Notes under the pieces: generated by a model
Told to the model about the DNA's origin: nothing
Seen by the model: the letters and a program-made list of their open reading frames with translations, nothing else
The model's database searches: none
DNA from: Sorex araneus
Taxonomy: Eukaryota > Chordata > Mammalia > Eulipotyphla > Soricidae
Reading direction: 5' to 3'
Assembly (NCBI RefSeq): GCF_027595985.1
Contig: NC_073302.1
Span: forward strand, 402,860,003 to 402,924,002
DNA: 64,000 bases
Shown here: positions 45,392 to 57,579 of the stretch, piece after piece
Numbering within the stretch: position 1 is the stretch's first letter
Layout: every line of letters begins with the position of its first letter
Program-made: the position numbers and the translations under genes

Positions 45392-46670
45392 CTAGAAACA
45401 AGAGAGAAACTTTCATGACAAAGTGTGAAAAATTACTGGCAGCAAATTTTCATTCAAAGCAAGATCTAAGGTTATTTTAAGCAGAAAGTATTCCTTTATT
45501 ATAGACAGTCCAGAGAGAAACACTCATGTCTGAGTACTTCTGTTTAGGATCCTGGATGCTGTGAGTTTGAGATATGCCTACTATTTGATGTCAGTAAGCC
45601 TACATTTGTGAAAGAGGAGTGTACTGAGTGTTGTAAATTAAAAGCAAAGGGAGATACTCATAGAATTTTCTTCTGATAGATACTTAGCTTTTTAGGTGGC
45701 ATCTGAAGAAGGAGAATTTTAAGTAATCCGGTAGGGAAGTGAGTTAGCTATTATTAAAATTCTTCTACTGTCATTTAAGTATTTAAAAAAATGTTTAAAA
45801 GTCAAACTTGTAGAATCAGAGAGTAGAATATTGGTTATAGGGGAAAATATTAGTTTGAGGGTACAGAGTTAAATATTATAAAATAAATATGCTGTACAGA
45901 TACACTGTACAGTACAGGGGCTGGAGTTAATGGTACTCTATTGTATTTGTACAAATTTCCAATGTGGGTAGATCTTATGTTAAATGCTTTTACTACAGAA
46001 AAGAGCAGTACTATAACATAAGGGGGTGAGGGAAGACATTTTGGAAGTGTTTGATAAATTTATGACCTATGTAAACATGGATTCATGGGTGTATATCTTA
46101 TTTCTGAATTCGAACATTATAGGTTTGCATTCAATACCTGCAATTACTTGAAAAGAAAACAAGACAGTAAAAATAAGAGCAGCATGAAGAAAGCCTCTTT
46201 ATTTCACAAAGATCACTGTGCTACTCTGATGGAGAGTGCTGAGTAACAAGCAAAACGGTGGATACTCTCTGAAGCATGAAACAACATTATGGATGGCACT
46301 TGCATGTGGCAACACAAAAGTTGTCTTTGGATATTCAAACCAGTGATCCTGAAAAGTTTTTCTCCCCAGAGTAGGAAACAGTAAACATAAGAAATGCAAG
46401 TTCTCAAAGAAAGATTAAAGATTACAGAATGCAACTTACTGAATTATATTTTTCTGGAAAGGAAAAGATGGAGTTTTATAAATACAGTTAGGATTCAAAG
46501 GAGAAAGGCTGAGAGAAACAGAGAAGAGTCATCCTTCTCACAGTTTCTGTGAAATGATAAACCTTTTGCAGACATTCTGTCAACAAAAAGTTTGTCATTC
46601 CACTCTGATAAAATCCAAATCGAAACCACGTTCCCTCTGGATTTTTGTTTAGTATTAGTGAGACATTCAC
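45392..46670 (-). other. RELN: RELN intron 50
   Basis: 1279 bp, GTGAATG to TTTCTAG. About 45780-46080 resembles an L1 3' end in plus orientation (GAGGGTACAGAG and a later TGGGTAGATCTTATG). No SINE was recognised. Confidence 0.75.
45780..46080 (+). mobile_element. Probable old L1 3' end
   Basis: GTTTGAGGGTACAGAGTTAAA ... GTAGATCTTATGTTAAATGC, as in old L1 3' UTRs. Diverged. Confidence 0.45.
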
Positions 46671-46927
46671 CTGCAGTTTTATCCTCCATAAACATGTCAA
46701 AGGCTATTCTGCCCACCGGGCCAGCGTCTGCAGGGGAGCGCTCATGCTGGGGCACAGGGGCGCTGCTGAAGGTGTCCAGCATGACGGTCCTCTGGTCTGC
46801 AGAGCCTGAGATGAGGACATTGTCGATGGCCCAGTCATTCTGATCCAACCCATCGTGTCTTGGCTGCCACCAGCGGAAGCGAGTAGCTATCTCTTTAGCA
46901 TCAGGGGGGAGCAGGATATTCACAAAT
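46671..46927 (-). CDS. RELN: RELN exon 50 (end of repeat 6B, C-t cleavage region, start of repeat 7A)
   Basis: 257 nt, acceptor TTCTTACAG, donor GTGAATG. It encodes [31 protein letters not shown], then a linker with [10 protein letters not shown] and the start of repeat 7 ([13 protein letters not shown]). The Ala-Asp pair in SPADAG sits where the published C-t processing site of reelin (Ala2688-Asp2689, mouse numbering) is expected, between repeats 6 and 7. ADAMTS-family proteases and tPA are reported to cut there. It aligns with about human residues 2621-2707. The exon starts with one base of a Gly codon and ends with one base of a Val codon. Confidence 0.96.
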
Positions 46928-47019
46928 CTGTAAGAAAATGAGGGTGGGAAAAAAATCTTGTCAAATATCTCATTAAAGAAAAAGACTCACAATCAAAGCT
47001 AACATTTTTTTGTTTGATT

Positions 47020-47175
47020 TTTTTGGGTCACATTTGGTGATGCTCAGGGAGTACTCCTGACTCTGTCCACGAGGGTCACTCCTGGTGATGCTTGGGACAT
47101 CTTTGCAGTGACAGAGATTGAATCGGGGTCAACCACATCCAAGGCAAGAGTATTAACCCTTTCCCTTCTTCTCTC
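47020..47175 (-). mobile_element. SINE, diverged, antisense
   Basis: TTGGGTCACATTTGGTGATGC, GAGATTGAATCGGGG, GGCAAGAGTATTAACC; it runs into a CCCT microsatellite, beyond which a further decayed copy lies at about 47255-47405. Confidence 0.72.
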
Positions 47176-47248
47176 CCTCCCTCCCTCTCACCCTCCCTCC
47201 CTCCCTCCCTCCCTCCCTCTCTACCTCCCTCCCTCCCTTCCTTCCCTG
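47165..47248. repeat. (CCCT)n microsatellite
   Basis: Pyrimidine-only tract between two SINE pieces. Confidence 0.9.
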
Positions 47249-48015
47249 TTTCCACAGCCCGAATGTTTGAGGGCTATTTTCAGCTCTGCTCAGGAAAGAT
47301 CCCTGGCAGTGCTCAGAGGACTATATCTGATGCTAAGGATTCAAACTGGGTCTGCAGAATACAAGGCATGTATGTTCTTTAACCCTTGTACTATCTCTTC
47401 AGATCACTCACAATAAGATAAGAGACTGTATGTCACATGATGGGTGAGGGGAGAGTTATCAACTAAAGTAATTTTTTAAAAAACCAATGTAAACATGCAT
47501 GATTTTATAAAGCCTCAAAAGTCTCAATTTGAGGAAACAAAACAAATTCAAGCATCCTCGAATGATCTACTTATTCTACCTGTCCTGGGTAGGACTGAGG
47601 AGGCCAAAGGCTCTGAGAGTCTAAACCAGGCACACCATGGTAGATACAGGGCAATCACAGATATTTTTTCTGTGACCTAGAGACTGGTACAATGTGTTTT
47701 CTTCCATTAGAACTTTGATTTTTTTTCATCTCTCACTAATACCAGTAACTTTTTTGGAATATGGACCCTGGACTATTGCCGAATGTCTGGGCTCAGTCTG
47801 ACAGTACTCAGCTATAATTACTTTATTGTAGTTTGATTTTTGTCTTTACACTTTACTGAAAACTTCACACTAAGAAATGCTGAGCAGAAACCATGGTCTA
47901 ACAAGACCATGGTGTGGTCCCTGCTTGATCCAGTCACTGGGGCAGATGGGGACAAAGATGGCTCCATGCCTTTGGGGGTGGTGGGGAGCTTTAAAGAATA
48001 GAAAAAGAGTAGAAA

Positions 48016-48100
48016 GCTGGGGATATAGTTCAGTGATAGAACACTTGTCTTACATGTGTGAGGCCCTGGATTTGATCCCTGGCATCACCAATACAAAGAA
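48016..48100 (+). mobile_element. ID-like, tRNA-Ala-type retrosequence
   Basis: The head GCTGGGGATATAGTTCAGTG, the middle GAACACTTGTCTTACATG and the B box GATTTGATCCCTGGCA follow the plan of tRNA-Ala-derived ID elements. It is followed by A-rich DNA, so it is a retroposed copy and not a tRNA gene. It is unlike the two main SINEs here. Confidence 0.65.
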
Positions 48101-48559
48101 ATTTATATAAAAAACAAGCAATCAGTATGCGCTTAGCTCTTGAGAAAGTATTTACAATTCATAAAATTTCCTGAGGTTTATTTGTTCCTGTATAAAGTTT
48201 CACCTCTTTTATCCATACATACTAAATTCACTTTCCTTTTTTTTCAAGGCTCCCTCAATTTAGTGCTCCAAGGACAGGACCAACAAATCCGAATTCACAC
48301 TGTGAGGAATCCTTCAGAAGACAGGTCTTACTGATGTCTCCTTTAGTCTTTTCTTCCACATTGAAGATGTTTGGTTCGTTTAGTTTTAATTCATACGGTA
48401 TCTCCCTGTTGATTTTATTTTTCCTTCTTCTTCATTCCTTTATGTCTTCACTGAGGTACAGTGTGACCGGAATAGTGAACAGTATTCCAGATAGGTAGCA
48501 GTCAAAGCCCATTTAAATTTTTTAAAAGTTGAATTTCCAATACTTTAATTTTTGGGGTT

Positions 48560-48715
48560 TGTTTTTGGGCCAGTCATGCTCAGGGGTTACTACTGACTTT
48601 TTACTCAGGAATTACTCCTGGCAGTACTCAAAAGACCATATGGGATGCCTGGGATTGAACTGAGTCAACTGTCTGCAAGGCAAATGCCCTAACCACTGTA
48701 CTATCACTTCAGCCA
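48560..48715 (-). mobile_element. SINE, diverged, antisense
   Basis: GCTCAGGGGTTACTACTGAC, TATGGGATGCCTGGGATTG, then ACTATCACTTCAGCC. Confidence 0.82.
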
Positions 48716-49752
48716 CAGACTTTAAAAAAAACAGATATACCATGACTCACAACAGTATTAATATTTACATTTCAGGCAAACATTATTGCACCATATGCAG
48801 AATAAAAGTGCAAGTATACCTCTACCCACTATCCCTATGTCATTTCTTGTTCATATGTTCATTCAATTCCACTCCCCACCTTGCCAATGCTCCCCTCCCC
48901 TCTGAGTTGCCTGGAAAATTAAATTCTGTTGGCAGAACCTCAGGGTTTATTTTTACTAGCCATTCTCTATTCCTTAGCTTTGTTTCTTTCTACTCCAAAT
49001 ATGAGTGAGAGCATCTACCATTTGTTTTTCTCCTTCTGACATTTGCTTGACATTATCCCTTCCAGTTGCATTCAGATTGTGGCAAAATGAAAGAGTTCAT
49101 CATTTCTTATAGCAGAGTAGTATTCCATTGTGTGTATATATCTTTCCCAATTAACGTTTTTGTGTTTTGGGGATAGAAGTCAAGGAGAGGAATGATTGGG
49201 TCATATGGTAGCTCTACTACAACATTTTCTTAAGTCTCCCCGCTATTTTCCATAGAAACTGAATCAACAGTGAATGAAGGTACATTTTCACCACATACCC
49301 ATAAGCATTGGGTGTTTCTGGCCTTTTTTGATCAGGTCATTCTCACTGATGTGGACATGATCATTTTAGTTTGTATTTTCCTGGTAATCAGTGGTGAGGA
49401 ATAACTTTTCATATGCCTTTTGGTTGTATATATGTGTTGTTTGGAGAAGTGTCTTAGCTCTGCCATGCATTTTTTTGAAGGGGGGTGCAGGGTTTATTGT
49501 TGAGTTTTATTTATTTTGATTATTAATTCTCTATCAGATGTACAGTGTACAATTATTTTTCCCACTGAGTAGTTTTATCCATTGTTTCTGCTATGGTATA
49601 AAACCTTCTCAATTTTATGCAATACATTTTGTTAATGTCTGCTTCTACTTCCTTTGCCAATACAGTAAAGTCAAGGAACATCCTCTAAATACTCTCAATA
49701 TTATAATACTCTCAATATCCTGGAGAGCTCTGCCAATATTTACCTTGATGTA

Positions 49753-49935
49753 TTTTTTTTTTTTTTTTTTTGCTTTTTGGGTCACACCTGGCGATGCACA
49801 GGGGTTACTCCTGGCTTGGCACTCAGGAATCACCCGTGGCGGTGCTCAAGGGACCATATGGGATGCTGGGATTTGAACCCGGGTCGGCCGCATGCAAGGC
49901 AAATGCCCTACCCGCTGTGCTATCTCTCTAGCCCC
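49753..49935 (-). mobile_element. SINE (short type), young, antisense, inside L1
   Basis: Near-perfect consensus with a long T-run, flanked by ACCTTGATGTATTTT on both sides. Confidence 0.95.
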
Positions 49936-51344
49936 ACCTTGATGTATTTTATGGAATAAGTTCTTTAATCCATTTTGAATGGAATTTTGTGTATGGTATA
50001 TGTAGTGGCTGGTTTTAAAATAAGGCTTTTTTATTTTTATTCAGTTTTGTCAACACCATTTGCTGAAGTGATTTTCCTCTCTCCACTTTACACAATTGGT
50101 TCCTTTGTCACAGATTAGTTATCCCTGTATCTTACAGCTTGCTTCTTTGCAGTTGGTTCTATTTCATTGTCCTGAGAGTCTGCTTTTATACTAATGTCAC
50201 ACTGTTTTGATTATTAAATATATAAAATATATTTTATATAAATATGAAATCAATTTTATATAAATATAAAATTTTATACTTTATAAATAGTATAAAATCA
50301 GAGGAACAGTGCCTTCCAGCTTCTTTTTCTTCAGAATTACTTTAATTATTCAGGGAATAAGTCCTTTTTCTAATTCCTTGAAGAATGTCATAGGAATCTG
50401 GATAGAAATTGCATTGAATTATGCTTTGGGTAGAAAGGTCATTCTAACAGTGTTTAGAAGAAATAGTTATTCCTTCCTATCTGTGAACATGGACTATTTT
50501 CCCATTTCCTTTTGTTTTTTCCTATTTCTTTTAAAGTTTTCAACAGAAAAATATTTTATTTGTTAAGTTGATTTCTAGGTATTTTATTTTTTGGACATAA
50601 TTTTAAATAGTATTTTTAAATTCTTTGTCTTCTACATACATAATTTTATAAAAAATATAACTAATTTTTGTGTATTGGTGTTAAAGTGTGCTATGTAACT
50701 GTATAGATTTATAGTTTCTAGAGTTTTGACTGGCATAATACTTAGACTTTTCTATGTATAATATCATGTGATCTGAGAACAGAGATAGTTTAATTTCTTT
50801 CCAAAATTGAATTCCTTTACTTCTTTTTTCTTGCTTAACTGCTGTGGCTGGGACTTCTACTATGTTGAGAAATAAGCATGATGAATGTAGACATCCTTCT
50901 ACTATGTTGAGAAATGTGCATGACTTTAGAGGAAAGGCTTTCAGGTTTTGTTCTGTTAAGTATGACATTAACAGTGAATTTTTTCTATACAGCTTTTACT
51001 ATGTGAGGTAAGTTTCTTCTATTTTGTTTAGAATGTTTTAAAAAAATCATCAATGGATTTTAAATCTTGTCCAAAGCTTTCTATGCATCCATTGATAAAA
51101 TTATATGATCTTACTTGTCCTTTTGTTGATGTGGTATATCACATTTAATTGATGTGTGTACACTGAAACATCCTTGTATCCCTGAAATAAATTCCATTTG
51201 ATCATAGTGTATGAATTTCATTATATATTGTTGAAGTTGGTTCACTGTGATTTTGTTGAGGACCTTCACATCTATGATCATCAGGAATGCTCTCTGTAAT
51301 TTTCTTTTTTGGAGTTATCTGTTTACTTTTGGTATGAGAGTAAT

Positions 51345-51515
51345 ACACTTTGGGGGGAGGCACACCCAGTGGTGCTCAGGGCTTACTCCTGACTCTGAGC
51401 TCAAGGGTCACTCCTGGCAGATGTTGGGGAGCCAGACAGGGTTTAGAGGAGTGAACCTGGGTTGGATGCGTGCAAGGTAAGTGTCATATCTGCTGTACTC
51501 TCTCTCCAGACTCTC
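51345..51515 (-). mobile_element. SINE, diverged, antisense
   Basis: GTGCTCAGGGCTTACTCCTG, GAGTGAACCTGGG, CTCTCTCCAGACTC. Confidence 0.8.
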
Positions 51516-52285
51516 AGGATAATGTTGACTTTATACAGAGACTGGAAGAATTCTTCTTTCCTTGACTTTTTAGAAGAGCCAAGGTGGTTTGGAAGGGGGC
51601 AGCTTTTGTTTTGTTTGCCTTAGGCAGATGCAGGCAACCCATTGCTAATCCAACTTAAGTTTGGAATGGCTTTAACCTACTTCCTGTTCTGAAGGGTTCG
51701 GAACTCATAACTCCTTGCTGATTTGGAGGGGATGTGATGTGCTCCTGCTCTAAGTGCCAACCTGGAATCTTGCCTGGTTCAGTTCTTGCCTCTGGATCAG
51801 GTTTTGTAGTCATGGAACTTTAAAGCTGGGACATAGGTTTCAGCTTGCCTTCCTGTCCCCAGGACAATGGTCTATGCCTTTGCAGTCTCTGATGTGGCCG
51901 AACTCTTCCCAATATGAGGTTTCATGCTCCTTAGCTTTTAAGTCTGTGACTGTTCTTTGTTTCACAGCAGAAAATGCCTTGGAGACAGTGCTGGGATTCT
52001 CAGTGAATTTCCTCAGAGGGGACTCACACAACATGTTGCATTTATATTTCTATGCCTCAAGAATTTTCTCTAACTCCTCCTTTTCCCTTCATCTTGTTCC
52101 AACCTCCAAAATGAAGATGTCCATCTTTTTCACCTTTTTGTGCATGCTTTAGACCATGATTAATGGATTTGGAAGTAAAGTTCAACTATCATTCCTAGAC
52201 CCTTAATTGTATAGTTATTGGCAGTTTGGTGATCACCAATCTTTCAACAAATATTTTCTAAAGTTCACTTCCTTAACCATCTCAG

Positions 52286-52466
52286 TTTTTTTTTTTTTTT
52301 AGTTTTTTGGGTCATACCCAGCGATGCGACAAGGGTTACTCCTGGCTCTGCACTCAGGAATTGCTCCTGGTGGTGCTCAGGGGACCATACGGGATGCTGG
52401 GAATTGAACCTGGGTTGGCTGCGTACAAGGCAAACATCCTACCTGCTGTGTTATTTCTCCAGCCCC
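52286..52466 (-). mobile_element. SINE (short type), young, antisense
   Basis: Close to consensus, with the flanking repeat CCATCTCAGTTTT. Confidence 0.92.
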
Positions 52467-53699
52467 GCCATCTCAGTTTTGAAGCTTATCTGCACACCCT
52501 GTTTTGTAAGACCTGGTTTAATGACTTTGATTTTTGTAAGCTTCATTAAACCTTTCAAACATTTTATAACATGTAAATAATATAAGAAATCTGTGCATTC
52601 TTGAGAATTACACAATCAGTCTTTAACCCAAAGAATCATTTTTTATCACCACATATTTTCCCTTATTCCTAATTGAATTTTGTCTCTGAAAAATTCTTGG
52701 TATATTTAATAACCTTTGGAGTGGAAATTTATCTGAGGCTGCTGAAAGCTTAAATAAATTATTCCATTTTTCTCACCTTGGTCAATTCATTTATCCTTCA
52801 GAGAGCTTATGTTATGCTTTTATCTTCTAGAAATAAGACTTCTTCCTCTGTATCTGCTTTTTAAGTGTTGAGGAACACATACTTCTCCAGAGAAAGCAAG
52901 GAAATAGTCTACTTGGCCTACTTTTTTCTAAGCAATGAGCACTACTTTTTTCTGTTTGCATTATTACTCTATTCTACTGTGGAACACTTTGATTCTATTT
53001 ACACTCCTTAATCGGTGTCCAACTTTAATGCTGGTGCAGGATTTAAAACTTTGGCTGCTGGTAGAGAGATTTCTCAATTGCCATACTTCCTTTCTTCCTT
53101 CACAGCGAGACCCCATCTGTTTAGCGAGGTGAACAGACACTTAGAAGGAAGACAGGGTGCCCAGATTCCCTTGCATCTGGGTGTGCTTCTGTCACTAAGT
53201 GCTGGCTGCTGGAATATGAATGGACTATGGGCAACTTGCCCCATCCTCCTTCCTGCTGGCTGCGAAGTGGAGGAGCTAGACTTCCCCTTTTGTACCCTGA
53301 ATAGAAGTTGTGTGCTGAGTGCAGCAGAAGTAACTAGAAAGAAAGAATCTGGGTCTCTGGTGCTGGTGGAATCATTATAGCAGCTTTGGAGCACTTTTGT
53401 CTGGTTCTAATTTATATAAAAAAAGATACTTTTATTTAAGTTATTCTGTTTTTTATTCATAGATAAACAGCAAATCTAAATGATCCTATAACAATAATTT
53501 AACATTGCTTTTATTTTATCTTTTTTTTTTTTTAAGACTGCCCACTGGGTGTCCTGCACTGAGTAATATGTCACCTACATTTCTTCTTTGGGGAATTTTA
53601 TTATGCAAATAAAAGGGCCACCTTTATTTCAATCCTCCCTACCCTGCTTTCTTCTTTTCTATTCTTTTTTCTTCTCTCTCTTCTCACTTTATTTCTTCT

Positions 53700-54130
53700 C
53701 TTTTTTTATTTAAGCTTATTTTTAAAAAATGATTGAGGTTCTATGATTCACAAAACTTGGAAATGATGGTTTCCTATACACATTCTTTTCTTTTCCTCTT
53801 CCCTGTCCTTCTTTACCTATTTTAATAAATATACTCTTTTTTATAACATTTTTTTTATCTTTCCAATGTGTCACGTTACTTTCTGCACTTAAAGATAAAA
53901 TGTTTTATTTATTTAATTATTTCCACCCCCTTTTAAAAACTGAATCACTGTGAGATATACAATTATAAAGTTGTTCATGACTGGGTTTCAGTCATACAAT
54001 GTTTCAACACCTGTCCCTTCACCAGTGTACATTTCCTGCCACCAACGTTCCCAGTTTCCCTCCTGCCACCTCTCCTCACCCCACCCCCAGCCTGCCTTTA
54101 TGGTAATTTTCTTCTCTCTCTCTAAGATTA
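53700..54130 (-). mobile_element. L1 3' end, antisense
   Basis: AACTGAATCACTGTGAGAT, TTTCAACACCTGTCCC, CACCAGTGTACATTTCC, then a short CT tract. Confidence 0.75.
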
Positions 54131-54222
54131 AATGATGTAAAATGATATATTCACTGTTTTTATTCAGGGTTTTAAGATAAGAAACTTAAGAATAGGCTCT
54201 GGACTTCTTAAAGCGTTTCTAA

Positions 54223-54224
54223 GC

Positions 54225-54267
<43 letters not shown>
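54223..54267. repeat. (GT)n microsatellite
   Basis: About 20 uninterrupted GT units in intron 49. Confidence 0.95.
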
Positions 54268-54268
<1 letters not shown>

Positions 54269-54389
54269 TTGTGCACGCTTTTATTTTCTAGCACCTAATT
54301 CTTTAAAATTAAATAACACAAATAAGTGTATACTGCACAAATATACAAATAAAGGTTTTATGTTTTCATTTTCTCAAAAATGTTACTGT

Positions 54390-54563
54390 GGGGCTGGAGT
54401 GATAGCACAGGGGGTAGGGCATTTGCCTTGCATGCAGCTGACCCGGGTTTGATTCGAAGCATCCCATATGGTCCCTCGAGCATACCAGGAATAACTCCCG
54501 AATGCGTGAGCCAGGAGTAATCCCTGTGCATTGTCGGTTGTGACCCAAAAAGTAAAAAAAAAA
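54390..54563 (+). mobile_element. SINE (short type), young
   Basis: Near consensus with A-tail, flanked by AAAATGTTACTG. It lies about 315 bp after exon 49 in the transcript. Confidence 0.93.
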
Positions 54564-54877
54564 TGTTACTGAAATGACAAAATTACTTCATACATACCTA
54601 TTTATATGAGGGTTTTGTACTGGATCTATTTACTCTTGGCATTGTGATAGTATCTTTTATCTTACTTTGGTACTAGAAAACTGATTTGTCTTAAAATAAA
54701 ATCCTAGAGCAGCTGTTGAAACCTTTCATAAACTTTATCTTCATGTCAGCCCCAGAGGCACCTTCTCCAGTAAGTCAGGTGAGGCCCCTCTATGGTCCAG
54801 GGACTCACTGCTGGTCAGTCTTTCTAAACTTTTTTGGTCCAACACACTATTTATTAGAGACAAAACAGAATACAAAC

Positions 54878-55071
54878 CCAGGTTTACTGTATTGGTCATA
54901 GAAGATTTCCATGAGCAGATTCCAGGTAATGCCTCCATTGACAGAATATTCAAGGAGAACACCTTGGTTACGGTTGTTTGGTGGAATCAGGCATCCGTAC
55001 ATGAAGTAAAATTGAATAAACTCCGCATTAGTGAGGTTGAGATCCACAGTGATCAACAGTCGGCTGCAACC
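54878..55071 (-). CDS. RELN: RELN exon 49 (repeat 6B core)
   Basis: 194 nt. The acceptor is TTTTCCTAG and the exon starts GGT TGC (Gly-Cys). It encodes [25 protein letters not shown] and the Asp-box-like SVNGGITW. It carries an N-glycosylation sequon (NLT). I set the end at CCTGG with donor GTTTGT, because exon 50 begins A TTT GTG and only this junction keeps the conserved Pro-Gly-Phe-Val in frame. A GTATTC donor 4 nt later would shift the frame. It aligns with about human residues 2557-2621. The donor departs from consensus at +3 to +4. Confidence 0.95.
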
Positions 55072-55434
55072 CTAGGAAAAAGAAGCAGAACATGACACAA
55101 CAGTAACGAGGGATCCTTATCATAGGTTAGACAGGGTTTTCTCTGGTTTCTAGCATTTTATATTTCTTTTTTTTAAATACAACTAATACTGTAATGTTGA
55201 TATTATCATCTCTACAACTGTGGCATGGCTCTTTGCATGCAAGAGGTGCTCAGCAAATATTTGTGAACTCTGAAATTCAGTATTGAGTTTTTACTTACAT
55301 AGGACAATATAAGTAGACATTTTATATTTTTTTATAAGGAAGTTATGAGTTGACATTAAAGTAACTGTTGTATGCTTTTATTAATCTACTAAACTATTCA
55401 ATTGTTTATAGATGTTTACTAGTTTAAAAGACAT

Positions 55435-55579
55435 AAACTGGGTAAGGCGGTTGCCTTGCACGCAGCCAACCCGGGTTCGACTCCCAGCATCCCATATGGT
55501 CCCCAGGGCACCGCCAGGAGTAATTCCTGAGTGCAGAGCCAGGAGTAACCCCTGTGCATTGCCGGGTGTGACCCAAAAA

Positions 55580-55615
<36 letters not shown>
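55435..55615 (+). mobile_element. SINE (short type), 5' truncated
   Basis: Begins within the head (GGGTAAGGCGGTTGCCTTG), has B box GGGTTCGACTCCC and ends in (AAAT)n. Confidence 0.9.
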
Positions 55616-55617
<2 letters not shown>

Positions 55618-55654
55618 ACTTTTATTTATTTTACTTGATCAGAAATACATATTT

Positions 55655-55803
55655 TTTTTTATTTTTGGGTCACACCCAGCTATGCTCAGGGATCACTCCT
55701 GGCTCAGTACTCAGGAATTAGTCCTGGTGGTGCTCGGGAATTGAACTCAGCCCGGCCGCCTGCAAGACAAACACCCTACCCACTGTGTTATCACTCCAGC
55801 TCT
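55655..55803 (-). mobile_element. SINE, antisense
   Basis: TGGGTCACACCCAGCTATGC ... GGGAATTGAACTCAGC ... ATCACTCCAGCTC; an internal gap lies before the B box. Confidence 0.87.
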
Positions 55804-55916
55804 GATCATAAATATTTTTTATTAAACACGTTAGATATATCATTTCCTTCTTAGAAGGACATAAAAATTTTAATAAAACAGCATGTTGATTATTTATTTG
55901 TTTGTTACCTATTGCT

Positions 55917-56078
55917 TTTTGGGCCATACCTGGTGATGCTCAGGGCTTACTAGGGCTCTATGCTCAGGGATCATTTCTGGTGGTGCTCGGGGGGACCATA
56001 CGGGGTGCTAGGGATTGAACGTGGGCTGGCTGTGTGTAAGGCAAGCATCCTACCCTCTATATTATGGCTCCAGTTCCT
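55917..56078 (-). mobile_element. SINE, antisense
   Basis: TTTGGGCCATACCTGGTGATG, GGGATTGAACGTGGG, TTATGGCTCCAGTTCC. Confidence 0.87.
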
Positions 56079-56831
56079 ACAGTGAGAATTTTAACAGATA
56101 ATTAAAACATGATTATATTTGGCAATTTCATACAGTTTAACATCATTAGTGATAATAGTTGCAATGTTTTTAATCCAAAAGTTTAGGGCTTCTATTGCCA
56201 CTTATATCAATTTATTAATGTAGGAAAGTAAAAATTTCTTAGTCAAGTGTGTGAAGAAAACTAGGACACTGAGAGTTCCAACTAAGTTAGAAAGAGTATA
56301 TGAATACTGCATTCTCAGTGTTGGTGTTTATAAATGCTATGTGCTCTGTGTCCTCTCATTATTCTTGGGTTGAAATGCTGAATAAATAGTTACTTCATTG
56401 GCACAAATACAAATTCTAAGGGCATGGTAGGAAAGTAAAGAAATGATAATACATTTGTAACTTTTAAAGGTTTAATTGCCTATGAAGGATATTTAATTAT
56501 GGTACTGCGGAAATCCTATTTTTAGCAAGTTAGGGCAGTGAGGTAGAATGACTGATATAAAAAGGAAATTTCCAACATTGCTTTATTCACAAAATAATCT
56601 GCTATAATCACAGATGTCTAGCAGGTACTCACAATTATTCTATACTGGATAATTTATAGAAAGGATTAATTGTTAATAAATTCAGGAAACCCTTGAAGTT
56701 TAGTTTTCAGATTTTCTGCTCCTTATATCCCAAATCTATTATAAGAGGTAGTTTTCCATTAGTGCATCCCCACCCTCACACAGTGCAGGCACCTTTCCCC
56801 AAATGGGTGAAAATTTATTTAAGTCATGTGT

Positions 56832-56871
<40 letters not shown>

Positions 56872-56880
56872 TGTGTGTTG
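56832..56880. repeat. (GT)n microsatellite
   Basis: About 24 GT units with one TT interruption, in intron 48. Confidence 0.95.
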
Positions 56881-57351
56881 AAGTGCTAGAACTGAACTCT
56901 GGGTTTCACAATGTGAGCCAGGGACTCTACCACTGACTTACATCCCTGGTCACCATTTATGTGTTTTTATTTATTTATTTACTTATTTCAAAATGTGCAC
57001 TTTAATATGTCTTTACTGATGCTGCCCTCCTATATTACATTATCTCAAGTGGTTTGTGATTGGAAAATATTAGATATACCATTTTATTAATCTTTATAAA
57101 GCTGTAAGTTCAGAGATGGGCCATTCTTTTCCCTAAGTAGGCAATAACTGTCTCCTTGTGGGGGGCATGGGAAAGATCCTGGGGAGGGGATTGGAGCCTT
57201 GTGTGAAACTGGGGTCACTTTTTGTTTGCTTAAAGGAGGGAGATTTCCAGGGCAGAAGGACACTGAGTGATTTTTTTTTCTTTCTGAAAAGGACCTGGTA
57301 GGCCTAAGACATTAAGAAACTTCTGATTTAGAATAACTAAAAAGCATGTTG

Positions 57352-57485
57352 ATGGGGCTGGAAAGAGAATAATGGCTACAGCCTTTGACTTGCATCCTAA
57401 GTAAGTCCCCTGAACAAAGCCAGAAGCAACTCCCTGAGCATCGCCAGGTGTGGCTCCCAAACAAAACAAAACAAACAAAAAAAAC
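57352..57485 (+). mobile_element. SINE, internally deleted
   Basis: GATGGGGCTGGAAAGAGAATAATGG, then the body from AAGTCCCCTGAACAAAGCC and tail (AAAAC)n. The B box is missing. Confidence 0.78.
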
Positions 57486-57579
57486 ACTGCATCTTGATTT
57501 GCCAATTGAAATTCAAGAGGCTCAGTACTGGAGGAAATCAGCAAATGCAGAAATGAAAACCCAGCCACAGGACACTCAC

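Larger units (their letters stand above)
48730..51530 (-). mobile_element. Old L1 body (ORF2 region), decayed
   Basis: On the minus strand this shows typical L1 ORF2 3'-half sequence, for example the reverse of GTAGTATTCCATTGTGTG, GTCAACACCATTTGCTGAAG and GATGTGGTATATCACATTTA. The frames are broken throughout and no long ORF survives. It is interrupted by SINEs at 49753-49935 and about 51345-51515. Confidence 0.8.
46928..54877 (-). other. RELN: RELN intron 49 (longest complete intron here)
   Basis: 7950 bp, GTTTGT to TTACAG. It carries an old L1 body at about 48730-51530 in the same orientation as the gene, an L1 3' end at about 53700-54130, several SINEs, a CCCT microsatellite near 47165-47245, a GT run near 54223-54265, and an ID-like tRNA-derived element at 48016-48100. 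No further exon was recognised. Confidence 0.85.
55072..57579 (-). other. RELN: RELN intron 48
   Basis: 2508 bp, GTGAGT to CCTAG. It contains SINEs near 55435-55615, 55655-55803, 55917-56078 and 57352-57485, and a GT microsatellite at about 56832-56880. Nothing coding was recognised. Confidence 0.85.

Noticed and set aside
48016-48100. A functional tRNA gene
   Set aside because: The B box and arms are mutated and it is followed by A-rich retroposon-like DNA.
48730-51530. A coding gene for a reverse transcriptase
   Set aside because: It is an old L1 with many stops and frameshifts; no frame longer than about 130 codons survives.
53015-53394. Overlapping plus and minus frames in intron 49
   Set aside because: No family resemblance. 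The DNA looks like an old interspersed repeat and no splice signals fit a RELN exon.
54847-55056. Exon 49 extended to a GTATTC donor
   Set aside because: Exon 50 begins A TTT GTG, so the later donor would break the frame; ending at CCTGG restores it.
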